In this document: one piece after another, positions 27,964-36,299 of the stretch | Position numbering within the stretch: position 1 is the first letter of the stretch | How the letters are laid out: every line of letters starts with the position of its first letter | Source of the DNA: VRUE01 sp963718775 | Lineage (GTDB): Bacteria > Actinomycetota > Thermoleophilia > Solirubrobacterales > 70-9 | DNA: 64,000 nt | Reading direction: 5' to 3' | Assembly (NCBI GenBank): GCA_963718775.1 | Contig: OY970377.1 | Coordinates: 2,356,001 to 2,420,000 of the forward strand | Made by a program: the position numbers and the translations under genes | The notes under the pieces: model-generated | Databases searched by the model: none | What the model was told of the DNA's origin: nothing | The model's input: the letters and a program-made list of their open reading frames with translations, nothing else

Positions 27964-29338
27964 TCAGCTGCCCGCAGTGCCGCCGAGCACACGGGCCTTC
28001 TCGGTGGCCAGCTCCTCGTCGGTGAGGACGCCTTTCTCGTGAAGAGCGGCGAGGCGTTCCAGCTGGCCGAGGCGTGCGTCTTGCTCGCTGGCCGCAGGGG
28101 CGGCCTCGGTGGGCCCGTCGGGCTTGCGCATCTCGGGCAGTCGCAGTTTCGAGGCTCGCTCGCCCAGGTTTGCATCTTTGACGGCGCCGACCATGCGGTC
28201 CTTGGTGCGGCCGAAGGTATCGCCGTAGTCGGCGTCGGGGAATTCCTCGGCTGCCTGTTTACGCAGCTCGTGGATGCCGAAGGCAGCCGAGGCCGGCGAT
28301 CACCAGCGTGGTCAGGAACGAGCGCAAGTTCTGGGTTGGGGCCTGGATGAAGTAGATGCCGACGACGATTGCCAGCCCTGCGTAGACGTAGGCGACGTGC
28401 CTGCTCAAGGCCGGAGCGAGGAAGCGGCGAGTCGAGCGGGCCGAGCCGGTTGGCGAGGCGAGCCAGCCGGCGATCCCGAAGAGCACGCCGACGACGATCA
28501 CCGTGGTCGCGATGCTTGTCATCAGCGAGGTTCCGATCGACCAGGCGGCTTCTGCCGCTGGCTTGACGCTGTCTTCTTCGACCAGCGCTCCGACGACGAT
28601 GCCGCCACCGACCTCGCGAGCGACGATCACCGCGAAGCCAGCCGCGACCAAGCCGATCCCGCAGGAGAGCACCGTGACCCAGCGGCCCTCGCGTGAGAGG
28701 TAGATGGCGAGACCGAAGCAGAGGAAGGTGAGCAGGGAGAGGATCAGCGCCAGGCCCTTGACGGCGACGACGACGTCCTGAGCGGTCTTCAGCTGATCGG
28801 AGCGCAGGATCGTGATCTGGCCGGCGTCCGGCGGGAGCTTGGAGGCGAGATCGGCGCCGATCCCGACCTGGTCGGCGAGGTTGGTGACGAGGCTGCCGAG
28901 GTTGAGGCTGACCTTGCCTTCTTCGGTCGAGACTGTCCCTTCCTTTTCTTCGAGGACTTCGAGCAGCTGTTCGTGAGTGGTTCTGTTGGCGCTCTTCCAG
29001 AGTTCCTGGGCAGTCGAGCTCTGCAGCACCTGGTTGGCGCCCTCGCCGGCGACCTGGCGCAGGCCGCCGGAGATCGGTCCGGCGAGCTCCTTGGTGTCGC
29101 CGGGAAGCTTTTCGCTCAGTTCCTTTTCGACGTCGACGTTTTCGTAGAGCTGATCGACCAGGTAGTCGCCGACCGCTGAGCGGATCGTCGAGTTCTGGAT
29201 CAGGCGGCCGCTGGTGTCGACCCAGTCGTCCGTGTTGAGCGCCTGGCGCTCGGTCCAGATCGCGAAGACGCTGAGGAAGGCAAGCAGCGAGCCAAAGATG
29301 ACGAGTGCCCTGACTAGGCGTCTTCTTCCGCGGCTCAT
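27964..29338 (-). pseudogene. Integral membrane protein with C-terminal SHOCT domain, frameshifted
   Basis: The first part (ATG 29338 to stop 28259, 359 aa) has a signal-anchor helix (ALVIFGSLLAFLSVFAIW), an extracytoplasmic helical region, then four membrane helices ending in FLTTLVIAGLG. There the frame runs into CLRHPRAA-stop, whereas a one-base shift near 28292 continues as AAFGIHELRKQAAEEFPDADYG, GRTKDRMVGAV and a SHOCT motif (LERLAALHEKGVLTDEE) to a stop at 27964. The downstream 28194-27964 segment alone lacks a membrane anchor. I treat the two as one gene broken by a single-base insertion or sequencing error. TAGCAT lies 7 nt before the ATG. Function unknown. Confidence 0.75.
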
Positions 29339-29345
29339 GCCGGGG

Positions 29346-29355
29346 ATGCTATACG
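29346..29355. promoter_or_regulatory. Overlapping divergent -10 boxes
   Basis: On the minus strand TAGCAT (29346-29351) is 7 nt before the membrane protein ATG. On the plus strand TATACG (29350-29355) is 7 nt before the GTG of the dioxygenase gene. The two boxes share two bases, so polymerase can occupy only one at a time. Confidence 0.45.
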
Positions 29356-29362
29356 TGAAGCA

Positions 29363-30283
29363 GTGAAGCTCGAGGGGATTCACCACATCACCGCGATTAC
29401 GGCCGACGCGCAGAGCAACGTCGACTTCTACGCGGGGGTAATGGGCCTTCGCCTGGTCAAGAAGACGGTCAACCAAGACAACCCCACCGTCTACCACCTC
29501 TTCTTCGCCGACGAGAAAGGCAGCGCCGGCTCCGATCTCACCTTCTTCGAGTTCCCCGGCGTACCGCCAGGGAGGGCGGGGGCGGGTGACGTGCACCGGA
29601 TCGTCTGGCGTGTCGCATCGCATGAGTCGCTCGACTTCTGGGAAGAGCGGCTCGGCGCCAACGGGATCGAATCCGAGCGGGCCGGGGGAGGGCTGCGCTT
29701 CTCCGATCCCGAGGGGCTCGGCCACGAGCTGGCCGTCGTCGAGGTCGACGACGAGCCGCTGATCGCCGATCACCCCGAGGTTCCCGCCGAGCTGGCATTG
29801 CGCGGCTTCCACGCGGTTTGCGCCTATAGCGATGCGCCCGAGGCGAGTCGCGAGCTGCTCGAGGCGCTCGAGTTCGAGACCGTCGACGAGGGCAGCTGGG
29901 AGGCGCGCGGCTCCAGTCGCGGCGGTCTCTATGTCTACGAAGAGCCGCCCGAGGAGCGATCGCGGCAGGGCGCCGGCAGCGTTCATCACGTCGCCTGGGC
30001 TTCGACTCTGGATGAGCATGAGGCCTGGCGGGACCGGGCGAGCTCGGCCGGAGCGCAGCCGACTCCGGTGATCGATCGCTTCTACTTCCGCTCGATCTAC
30101 TTCCGCGAGCCGAGTGGGGTCCTCTTCGAGATCGCCACGCTCGGCCCGGGCTTCACCGTCGACGAGCCGCTCGAGCACCTCGGCGAGAAGCTCTCGCTGC
30201 CCCCCGACTACGAGCACCTGCGAGCCGAGGTCGAGCCGAAGCTGCGCCCAGTGGTTAACCCGCGGACGGTCACGTCGGGGTGA
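29363..30283 (+). CDS. VOC-family ring-cleaving dioxygenase (hydroquinone-dioxygenase-like)
   Basis: 306 aa with two vicinal-oxygen-chelate modules. The N-terminus (GIHHITAITADAQSNVDFYAG followed by LVKKTVNQDN and YHLFFADEKG) is close to the PcpA/LinE/MhqO group, which cleaves (substituted) hydroquinones using Fe(II). Candidate metal ligands are the first His of HHITAI, the His of VHHVAWAS and the Glu of LFEIATLGPGF. Products of this group are acyl derivatives that feed maleylacetate. The GTGA overlap with the next gene, a maleylacetate-reductase-like enzyme, supports the role. The physiological substrate is not known. Confidence 0.82.
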   Translation: MKLEGIHHITAITADAQSNVDFYAGVMGLRLVKKTVNQDNPTVYHLFFADEKGSAGSDLTFFEFPGVPPGRAGAGDVHRIVWRVASHESLDFWEERLGANGIESERAGGGLRFSDPEGLGHELAVVEVDDEPLIADHPEVPAELALRGFHAVCAYSDAPEASRELLEALEFETVDEGSWEARGSSRGGLYVYEEPPEERSRQGAGSVHHVAWASTLDEHEAWRDRASSAGAQPTPVIDRFYFRSIYFREPSGVLFEIATLGPGFTVDEPLEHLGEKLSLPPDYEHLRAEVEPKLRPVVNPRTVTSG

Positions 30284-31284
30284 GCGGCAACTTCGTCTGG
30301 CGCGACGCTGGCCGCGTCGTCGTCTTTCGGGCTACCGGGGTGAGCGACGCCGCGCAGGTGCTCGCCGAGCATGGGATGGAGCCATTCGAGCTGCTCTCGA
30401 CCCGGCGGCATCTCGGTGGCGCTGCCGAGCTCGCCGGTGCGGCAGCCGCCGTGCACGAGGTCGCCCCCGGGGCTGTGCCGGAGGTTGCCGCTGCGTTGCT
30501 CGTCTCGGTGCGCGCCCCGAACCTCGTCGCCCTCGGCGGCGGCCGGGCGATCGACGCCGCCAAGGCGATCGCCGCGATCACCGGCGCTCGCGTGGCGGCG
30601 ATCCCGACGACGATGTCGGGGGCGGAGATGACCGGCATCCATCGCCTGCCCGCCGGCGCCGAGAGCCGTGCCAGGGCGATGGTGCGGCCTGATTTGGTGA
30701 TCGCCGAGCCCGGCGCGATGACCAGCGCGCCCGAGGCAGAGCTGCGCGCCAGCTCGATGAACGCCCTCGCCCACGGGGCCGACTCGCTCTACACGCCCTT
30801 CGCCAGCCCGGTCTCGCAGATGACCGCCCTGCGCGGCGCCGAGCTGATCGCGGCCTCGCTCGACGAAGACCCCGGCGAGCGTGACCGCGACGCCCTGGCC
30901 CTCGGCTCGATCCTCTGCGGCTACGCGATCGACTCCGCCGCCTTCGGAATCCACCACGTGATCTGCCAAACCCTGGTCCGCATCTGCGGCACCCCCCACG
31001 CAGGCACCAACGCCGCGATCCTCCCCCGAGCCATGGCCTTCATGTCCCCCCGCGCCCCAGACAACCTCCAGCCCCTGGCAACGGCGATCGAAGCCGACCC
31101 CAACAACATCGAATCCCGCCTCCTCGAATTGGGCGGAGATCCGCCAGGACTCGGCCAAATCGGCGCGGACTCCACCAAGCTCCCACAAGCTCTCGACTCA
31201 ATGCTGCTGCGGCCCGAGCTCGCCTTCACGCCGGAACCTCCGACGCGAGCCGATCTGGAAGCGCTAGTCGAGGCTGCGTGGTAG
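30280..31284 (+). CDS. Iron-containing alcohol dehydrogenase, maleylacetate-reductase-like
   Basis: 334 aa, Fe-ADH/dehydroquinate-synthase fold. NAD(P)-binding LVALGGGRAIDAAKAIA (about residue 80), PTTMSGAEMTG, and the metal-region NALAHGADSLY and GIHHVICQTLVRICGTPHAGTNAAILP are characteristic. Maleylacetate reductases have this architecture at about 350 aa. The 4-bp overlap with the upstream ring-cleaving dioxygenase fits a short aromatic pathway: ring opening, then reduction of maleylacetate to 3-oxoadipate. The enzyme lacks some of the His ligands of true Fe-dependent ADHs, as MARs do. Palindrome copy D begins immediately after the stop. Confidence 0.8.
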   Translation: MSGNFVWRDAGRVVVFRATGVSDAAQVLAEHGMEPFELLSTRRHLGGAAELAGAAAAVHEVAPGAVPEVAAALLVSVRAPNLVALGGGRAIDAAKAIAAITGARVAAIPTTMSGAEMTGIHRLPAGAESRARAMVRPDLVIAEPGAMTSAPEAELRASSMNALAHGADSLYTPFASPVSQMTALRGAELIAASLDEDPGERDRDALALGSILCGYAIDSAAFGIHHVICQTLVRICGTPHAGTNAAILPRAMAFMSPRAPDNLQPLATAIEADPNNIESRLLELGGDPPGLGQIGADSTKLPQALDSMLLRPELAFTPEPPTRADLEALVEAAW

Positions 31285-31396
31285 CCAGGGTCGGGCGCCG
31301 CTCCCCGCGGCTTGTACTTTTCCGCCCAGTCCCGCTCGAGAGAGCCGCCCTACTCACTTGCGGAAAAGTTGAGCGGGGAGTGGTGCCCGACCCTGG
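31285..31396. repeat. Palindromic element family 1, copy D (diverged, minus orientation)
   Basis: Arms of 24 bp at 31285-31308 and 31373-31396 (CCAGGGTCGGGC... and ...GCCCGACCCTGG) differ at two positions, both G.U-compatible. Read on the minus strand the blocks are GCTCAACTTTTCCGC and GCGGAAAAGTACAAGCC, shorter and more diverged than in A, B, C and E. Confidence 0.82.
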
Positions 31397-31434
31397 CCGG
31401 TAACCAAGACCCCTCAACCGTGTAGCGCTTCCTG

Positions 31435-33099
31435 ATGGCCCCCGACCGCCTCCAGGCGTACCACGAGTACACCCGCCGCCACGGCGTAAACCCGATCCTC
31501 TACCTCCTCGCGAGGATCTTCATGACCCCCTTCTTCCTCGCCTACTTTCGCTACGCCCGGACCGGCCGCGAGCACGCCCGTCTCAAGGGCGGCCTGATCG
31601 TCGCCTCCAACCACCGCAGCTTCCTCGACCCCTTCGCGATCGGCGGCGCCCTGCCCTGGCGACGGCCGATGAACTACGTCGCCAAGGTCGAGCTCTTCGA
31701 GCGGCGCTGGCAGGGCTGGATCCTCTCCCGTCTCGGCGCCTTCCCGATTCGCCGTGGCGAGTCCGACGAGCTCTCGATGGAGACGGCCCGCCTGCTGGTC
31801 GAACGCGGTGGCGCCGTCTGCATCTTTCCCGAGGGCACGCGCATCCGCAGCGGAGCCCTCGCCGAGCCCCACCGCGGTGTCGGGCGGCTGGCCTTGCAGA
31901 CCGGCGCGCCGGTGATTCCGGCTGCCGTTCTCGGCACCGAACACGTGCGACGCGGCTGGCGCATCCGCCCCCGCAAGGTCAAGGTCAGGCTCGGCAAAGC
32001 GCTGACTTTTCCGCGCGCCGATGACCCCTCTCCTGCCTTGGCGACGACGGCGACGGCACGGATCTGGCCCAATGTCGAGCTGCAGTGGGAGGACCTCGGT
32101 GGCTTGCCGCCGATGCGCCGAGCCGCGGTGATCGGCGCCGGCAGCTGGGGTACGGCTGTTGCCGTTCTGCTCGCTCGTGGCGGCCTCGAGGTCCAGCTCG
32201 CGACTCGTTCGGCCGCACAGGCACAAGAGATCGCCGAGGCTGGCGAAAACCGCCGGTACTTGGAGGGCGTTCGTCTGCCCGACTCGGTCAGCGTGCGACA
32301 GGCCGCCGACGTCGAGCTCGCCGGACTGGACCTGGTTTGCCTGGCGATCCCCTCCGGCTCCTTGCCGCAGGCAGTGGGGGCGATCGCCGACAGGATCGGC
32401 GCCCGTTCGGCGATGCTGCTCTTGACCAAGGGCCTGATCCCGCCGCAAGGTCAATTGCCCGCCGAATACGTCGGTGAGCGGGTGCGGGCCCGAGCGATCG
32501 CCTGCCTCGGCGGCCCGGCTCACGCCCGCGAGGCCGTCTCGGGCTCCGCCGCTCTCGTCCTCGGTTCAGCCGACTCCGATCTGCGCGGCCAGCTCGGCGG
32601 TGTCTTCGATCGTGCCGGCCTGATCTGCGAGCGCTCGGCAGACGTGACCGGGGTCGAGATGGCGGGAGCCGCCAAGAACGCCGCCGCTCTTGCCGCAGCT
32701 GCGGCCGAGCCACACGGGCTCAACGCGGCCGGGATCGCTGCCGCTCAGGTCTGGAGCGAGTGCATCGAGCACGCGATCGGCCGCGGCGCGGACCTCACGA
32801 CTTTTTCGGGCCTGGCGGGGGTCGGCGATCTGACCGCGACGGTGATGGCGCCGAGTGGGCGCAACCGCCGCGCGGGAGAGCTGCTCGGCCGTGGAACCCC
32901 GGTCGAGGAGATCCCCGGTCTGATCGGTCAGGCCTCGGAGGGGCTCGACGCGGTGCCTCTGCTGGCGGCGGCAACCGCGGCTGCGGGCGGTCGTGCCGAG
33001 GCCCTGGGCGGTCTCGCCGCGCTTATCCGCGGCGAGATCGACGCTGAGGAATGGGTCGCCGGGCTGCGCCGCGTCGAGCGGTCGAGGAAGGCGGCATGA
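31435..33099 (+). CDS. Fused 1-acyl-glycerol-3-phosphate acyltransferase and glycerol-3-phosphate dehydrogenase
   Basis: One 554-aa frame joins two phospholipid enzymes. Residues 1-225 are PlsC-like: the HX4D motif NHRSFLD at 59-65 and FPEGTR at 131-136. From Met227 the sequence is a full-length GpsA: Rossmann GAGSWGTA, LVCLAIPSGSLP, LLLTKGLIP, GGPAHAREA, the catalytic Lys region EMAGAAKNAAALAAAA and GLAGVGDLTATVMAPSGRNRR. GpsA reduces DHAP to glycerol 3-phosphate, and PlsC acylates lysophosphatidate, two steps downstream. An internal ATG at 32113 could also produce free GpsA. No stop separates the domains. Confidence 0.93.
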   Translation: MAPDRLQAYHEYTRRHGVNPILYLLARIFMTPFFLAYFRYARTGREHARLKGGLIVASNHRSFLDPFAIGGALPWRRPMNYVAKVELFERRWQGWILSRLGAFPIRRGESDELSMETARLLVERGGAVCIFPEGTRIRSGALAEPHRGVGRLALQTGAPVIPAAVLGTEHVRRGWRIRPRKVKVRLGKALTFPRADDPSPALATTATARIWPNVELQWEDLGGLPPMRRAAVIGAGSWGTAVAVLLARGGLEVQLATRSAAQAQEIAEAGENRRYLEGVRLPDSVSVRQAADVELAGLDLVCLAIPSGSLPQAVGAIADRIGARSAMLLLTKGLIPPQGQLPAEYVGERVRARAIACLGGPAHAREAVSGSAALVLGSADSDLRGQLGGVFDRAGLICERSADVTGVEMAGAAKNAAALAAAAAEPHGLNAAGIAAAQVWSECIEHAIGRGADLTTFSGLAGVGDLTATVMAPSGRNRRAGELLGRGTPVEEIPGLIGQASEGLDAVPLLAAATAAAGGRAEALGGLAALIRGEIDAEEWVAGLRRVERSRKAA

Positions 33100-33105
33100 T
33101 GCCAA

Positions 33106-33111
33106 TAGGCT
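33106..33111 (+). promoter_or_regulatory. Predicted leaderless -10 box for the sigma factor
   Basis: TAGGCT lies exactly 6 nt before the GTG at 33118, supporting that start. Confidence 0.45.
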
Positions 33112-33117
33112 TTGCTG

Positions 33118-33675
33118 GTGAGCGCTCAGGAGAACGTCGAGCCGGCCAGTCTCGACCCGGTCGCCAAGGCGGAGCTCGATCGTGCCTTCGAGGATCTCTA
33201 CCGCGCCCATCTGCGCGACGTCTACTCCTACGCCTACTACCGGATCGGCGACCCCCACGACGCCGAGGATCTCACCGAGCAGACCTTCCTGCAGGCCTAC
33301 CGGCACTTCGACCGGGCGCGGCGCGAGTCCGACGGGCGACCGCTGCGTCCATGGCTGATTCGCATCGCCCACAACCTCGCTTCCAACTACTACCGCGACC
33401 GCTCGCGCCGGCCGCAGACCTCGCTGGAGAACGCCGACCCGATTCCGGCCCGTCACGGCACCGAGGCGATCGCCGAGGGCCGCGAGGAGCTGCGCCAGGT
33501 GATGGCGAATCTCGAGCACCTTCCCGACGACCGTCGCGAGGCGCTGATCATGCGCTTCGCGCTTGGCATGGACAACCGCGAGATCGCTCGCGCCCTGGGC
33601 CGCACCGACGGCGCCACCAAGGTGCTGATCCACCGCGCGATCAAGCAGCTTCAGGAGGAGATGAGCGATGAGTGA
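33118..33675 (+). CDS. ECF-type sigma-70 factor
   Basis: 185 aa from GTG 33118 (a TTG at 33112 is also in frame). Region 2 is FEDLYRAHLRDVYSYAYYRIGDP and HDAEDLTEQTFLQAYRHF, and region 4 is LEHLPDDRREALIMRFALGMDNREIARAL followed by IHRAIKQLQEE. It probably directs RNA polymerase to a small stress- or envelope-related regulon. It overlaps the next gene by 8 bp, so the two are translated together, a common arrangement for a sigma factor and its anti-sigma or regulatory partner. Confidence 0.88.
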   Translation: MSAQENVEPASLDPVAKAELDRAFEDLYRAHLRDVYSYAYYRIGDPHDAEDLTEQTFLQAYRHFDRARRESDGRPLRPWLIRIAHNLASNYYRDRSRRPQTSLENADPIPARHGTEAIAEGREELRQVMANLEHLPDDRREALIMRFALGMDNREIARALGRTDGATKVLIHRAIKQLQEEMSDE

Positions 33676-34012
33676 GGCCAGCCAGCGACTGACCGGCACC
33701 ACCTGGGACGTCGAGCACCTGCTTTCCGACGCCCTGCGGCCGATCGAACCTCCGGAGCGGCTCTCGGGTCGGCTCGAGGACACCCTCTCCGCGGTGACCC
33801 AAGCTGCCGCCGAGGAGCTCTCCGACTGGGCCGAGGAGCTCTCCGACAGCGAGCTGCGAGCGCTGCGCGATCCACGCAACTGGGTGCGTCCCGTCTTCGC
33901 GGTCGGGGCCGGCGGCGCCGCCACCGGGGCCCTGATCGTCCTTGAGTTGCGCCGCCGCGGCCGCCAGCAGGCCAAGGGTGGCCTGCGTTCGCTGGCGGGA
34001 CGGCTCAGGTAG
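33668..34012 (+). CDS. Small single-pass membrane protein, possible sigma-factor partner
   Basis: 114 aa. The soluble N-terminal part (SDALRPIEPPERLSGRLEDTL, then an acidic helix) is followed by one hydrophobic segment (VFAVGAGGAATGALIVLEL) and a basic tail, so it is predicted to have the N-terminus in the cytoplasm. It has no zinc-binding HxxxCxxC anti-sigma motif. Overlap with the ECF sigma gene suggests that it anchors or controls that factor, but this is inference. It ends with an 8-bp overlap with the convergent DUF4383 gene. Confidence 0.6.
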   Translation: MSEASQRLTGTTWDVEHLLSDALRPIEPPERLSGRLEDTLSAVTQAAAEELSDWAEELSDSELRALRDPRNWVRPVFAVGAGGAATGALIVLELRRRGRQQAKGGLRSLAGRLR

Positions 34013-34439
34013 CAGCCGGCAGGGGTTTCTTGGCGGCGGGAGTCGCCAGGGCGGCGGCGATGCCGAGGACACCGAGGGTCAGGTGGAGGATGTTGTCGGC
34101 CGTGTTGACCGGCAGGAAGCCGAGGATCGACTCGCCGCTCCCCAGCGAGAAGCCCAAGCAGGCGATGACGACGTAGAGGACGCCGAGGCCGAGCGCGTAG
34201 CGGCGTGAGGCGTAGCCCGCCACCAGCAGGCCGAGCGCGCCGGTGAGGATGTGCAGGACGTTGCTCCAGGCGTTGACGGCGAAGGCCCCGAGCGCATCGT
34301 CGACCTCGCCGGGCGAGCCGAACGAGGCGCTGTAGAAGAAGCCGACGATGCCGGCGACGATCAGCGCCGCGCCGACCAGGGTCGCGTAGAGCCGTGCGGG
34401 GCTGGGGCCGTCCATCGGCGGCGATTGTAGGCTGCTCAT
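34005..34439 (-). CDS. DUF4383-type four-helix membrane protein
   Basis: 144 aa with four predicted membrane helices (LVGAALIVAGIVGFF, VLHILTGALGLLVAG, GLGVLYVVIACLGFSLG and NILHLTLGVLGIAAAL). The repeated N-x-LH-x-x-x-G signature (SNVLHILTGALG and DNILHLTLGVLG) is typical of DUF4383 proteins, which are of unknown function and common in actinomycetes. The ATG at 34439 is 5 bp from the divergent rhomboid gene; an internal ATG (MDGPSPARLYA) is also possible. Confidence 0.75.
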   Translation of the reverse strand: MSSLQSPPMDGPSPARLYATLVGAALIVAGIVGFFYSASFGSPGEVDDALGAFAVNAWSNVLHILTGALGLLVAGYASRRYALGLGVLYVVIACLGFSLGSGESILGFLPVNTADNILHLTLGVLGIAAALATPAAKKPLPAAT

Positions 34440-34443
34440 CTCC

Positions 34444-35265
34444 GTGGCCGAGACTTGCTACCGCCATCCGAACCGCGAGACGGCGGTTTCCTGCTCGTCT
34501 TGCGGGCGGCCGATCTGCCCGGACTGCATGACGCCGACCCCGGTCGGCATGCGCTGTCCGGAGTGCTCGAGCCAGCGCACCCGGGTGACGCAAGGGGTTG
34601 GCGAGGCGGGCCTGTTTGCCAGCGCTCCGGCGACCTTCATCCTGATCGCGCTCAACGCTGCCGCTTTCTTGGCTGAGATCGCCACCGGCAGCGGCGGCCT
34701 CGGGGTCGGCAACAGCTCGCTCGTGATCGACTTCGGCCTCTACGGCCCCCTGGTGAGCGAAGGCGAGCTCTACCGACTCGTCACCGGCGGCTTCCTCCAC
34801 GCCAGCCTCATCCACATCGGCTTCAACATGTTCGCCCTCTATTTCCTCGGCCGCATGCTCGAGCCCGCCGTCGGCACCGCTCGCTTCGTCGGGGTCTACG
34901 TCGCCGCCTTGTTCGGCGGCGCCTTCGGGGCGCTCCTGCTCAGCCCGGACGCGCTGACGATCGGCGCCTCGGGGGGAGTCTTCGGCCTCTTTGGCGCGGC
35001 CTTCGTGATCGCCCGCGGCCGTGGCCTCGACGCCGCCGCTTCGTCGATCGGCGTGATCCTGCTGCTCAACCTGGCGCTCAGCTTCGGCAACTCGAACATC
35101 AGCCTCGGCGGCCACCTCGGGGGTCTCGTCGCGGGAGTCGTCTGCGCGCTGGTCATTCTCGCCGGCGAGCGAGGCATGCTGGGATCCCGTCACTTCCCGG
35201 CGGAGATGGCCGCGATCGGCGCCGTGGCGATCGTCTCGATCGTTGGCGCGCTGGCGATCGCCTGA
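34444..35265 (+). CDS. Rhomboid-family intramembrane serine protease with zinc-ribbon N-terminus
   Basis: 273 aa. The cytoplasmic N-terminus has a B-box-like zinc site: Cys and His in CYRHPNRETAVSCSSCGR and CPDCMTPTPVGMRCPEC. A six-helix rhomboid core follows with GFLHASLIHIGFNMFALYFLG (helix 2 His/Asn), the catalytic Ser176 in GASGGVFGLFG and His224 in GGHLGGLVAG. It cleaves membrane-spanning substrates; none is known here. GTG start at 34444; TAGGCT lies 10 nt upstream. Confidence 0.92.
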   Translation: MAETCYRHPNRETAVSCSSCGRPICPDCMTPTPVGMRCPECSSQRTRVTQGVGEAGLFASAPATFILIALNAAAFLAEIATGSGGLGVGNSSLVIDFGLYGPLVSEGELYRLVTGGFLHASLIHIGFNMFALYFLGRMLEPAVGTARFVGVYVAALFGGAFGALLLSPDALTIGASGGVFGLFGAAFVIARGRGLDAAASSIGVILLLNLALSFGNSNISLGGHLGGLVAGVVCALVILAGERGMLGSRHFPAEMAAIGAVAIVSIVGALAIA

Positions 35266-35269
35266 AGGC

Positions 35270-36190
35270 TCAGCCGAGCTGGCCCGGGCGTACGCCCGGC
35301 GAGTGGACCTCGGCGAAGCCGAGATTGCCAGGCGCATCGACCAGGTCCGGGTGAAGCAGATGGCCGAGCAGCTCGACCCCGTCGACGAGGCGCGGACCCG
35401 GCCGCGAGAAGGTCGAGGCGGCGTCGACCGCGAAGACGCGCTGGGCTCCGAGCGCCTCGATCTGGTCCCAGTAGGCGATCGCCTGGGCGCGTGAGTCCTC
35501 GACGTACCAGCCGCACGGCATCGCGATCGTCACGTCGGGGTTGAGGCCGGAAAGCTCGCCCCAGGAGACCTCGGGCGACTTCAGCCCGGGCGGGCCGGCG
35601 ACGTCGTCTCCGCCCGCGATCGAGATCATCTCTGGGATCCAGTGGCCGCCGACGTAGGGCGGGTCGAGCCACTCCAAGGCGATCACTCGCGGCAGCGGCG
35701 CTCCGGCGACGGCCGCGCGCACCGTCGCCAGGCGGCCCTCGAGTTCGCCGCGCAGTTCGTGCGCCAGGCTTGAGATCCCGGTCGCCTCACCGAGCCGGAT
35801 CACGTCCTCGAGCATCTCACCCAGCGTGCTGGGGTCCTGCTGGACGACGCGCGGCTTGCTCGGCAGGCGGGCGGCCACGTCGAGCACCTCCTCGTAGGAG
35901 ACCGCGCAGACTGCGCAGACCGCCTGGGTGACGATCAGGTCGGGGGCAAGTTTTGCCAGCAGCTCCTCGTCGAGCTCGTAGAGCGCCTGGCCCTCGGCCA
36001 CTCTCGCCTTCACGGCCCGGTCGATATCGGCGGCGCTGAGGCCGGGAGGCAGCACGGTGCGGGTCAGATGGGCGAGGGAACGCGCCTGTGGCGGGTAGTC
36101 GCACTCATGCGTAACTCCGACGACGCTGTCGCCGAGGCCGAGGGCATAGAGCATCTCGGTAGCGGACGGAACGAGGCTTGCGATGCGCAT
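35270..36190 (-). CDS. Cobalamin/iron-type periplasmic-binding-fold protein (BtuF-like), no signal peptide
   Basis: 306 aa. The N-terminus RIASLVPSATEMLYALGLGD and VGVTHECDYPP, the segment LIVTQAVCAVCAV and the later VIALEWLDPPYVGGHWIPEMISIAGG fit class III substrate-binding proteins related to BtuF. No signal peptide or lipobox is visible from the ATG at 36190, and an earlier start would not add one, so it may be cytoplasmic, like the cobalamin-binding proteins of this subgroup. No ABC transporter genes are adjacent, so its partner is unknown. It ends 4 bp from the rhomboid gene. Confidence 0.75.
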   Translation of the reverse strand: MRIASLVPSATEMLYALGLGDSVVGVTHECDYPPQARSLAHLTRTVLPPGLSAADIDRAVKARVAEGQALYELDEELLAKLAPDLIVTQAVCAVCAVSYEEVLDVAARLPSKPRVVQQDPSTLGEMLEDVIRLGEATGISSLAHELRGELEGRLATVRAAVAGAPLPRVIALEWLDPPYVGGHWIPEMISIAGGDDVAGPPGLKSPEVSWGELSGLNPDVTIAMPCGWYVEDSRAQAIAYWDQIEALGAQRVFAVDAASTFSRPGPRLVDGVELLGHLLHPDLVDAPGNLGFAEVHSPGVRPGQLG

Positions 36191-36299
36191 CCGGCGATCA
36201 ATATGGCACTTCTTGCCGGCTCCGCGGGGCCGGAAAGCTATATTGCCTACGCCGAATGGCCGACGACGACCTCCCCCGAAGTACCGGGCCAAATAGACG

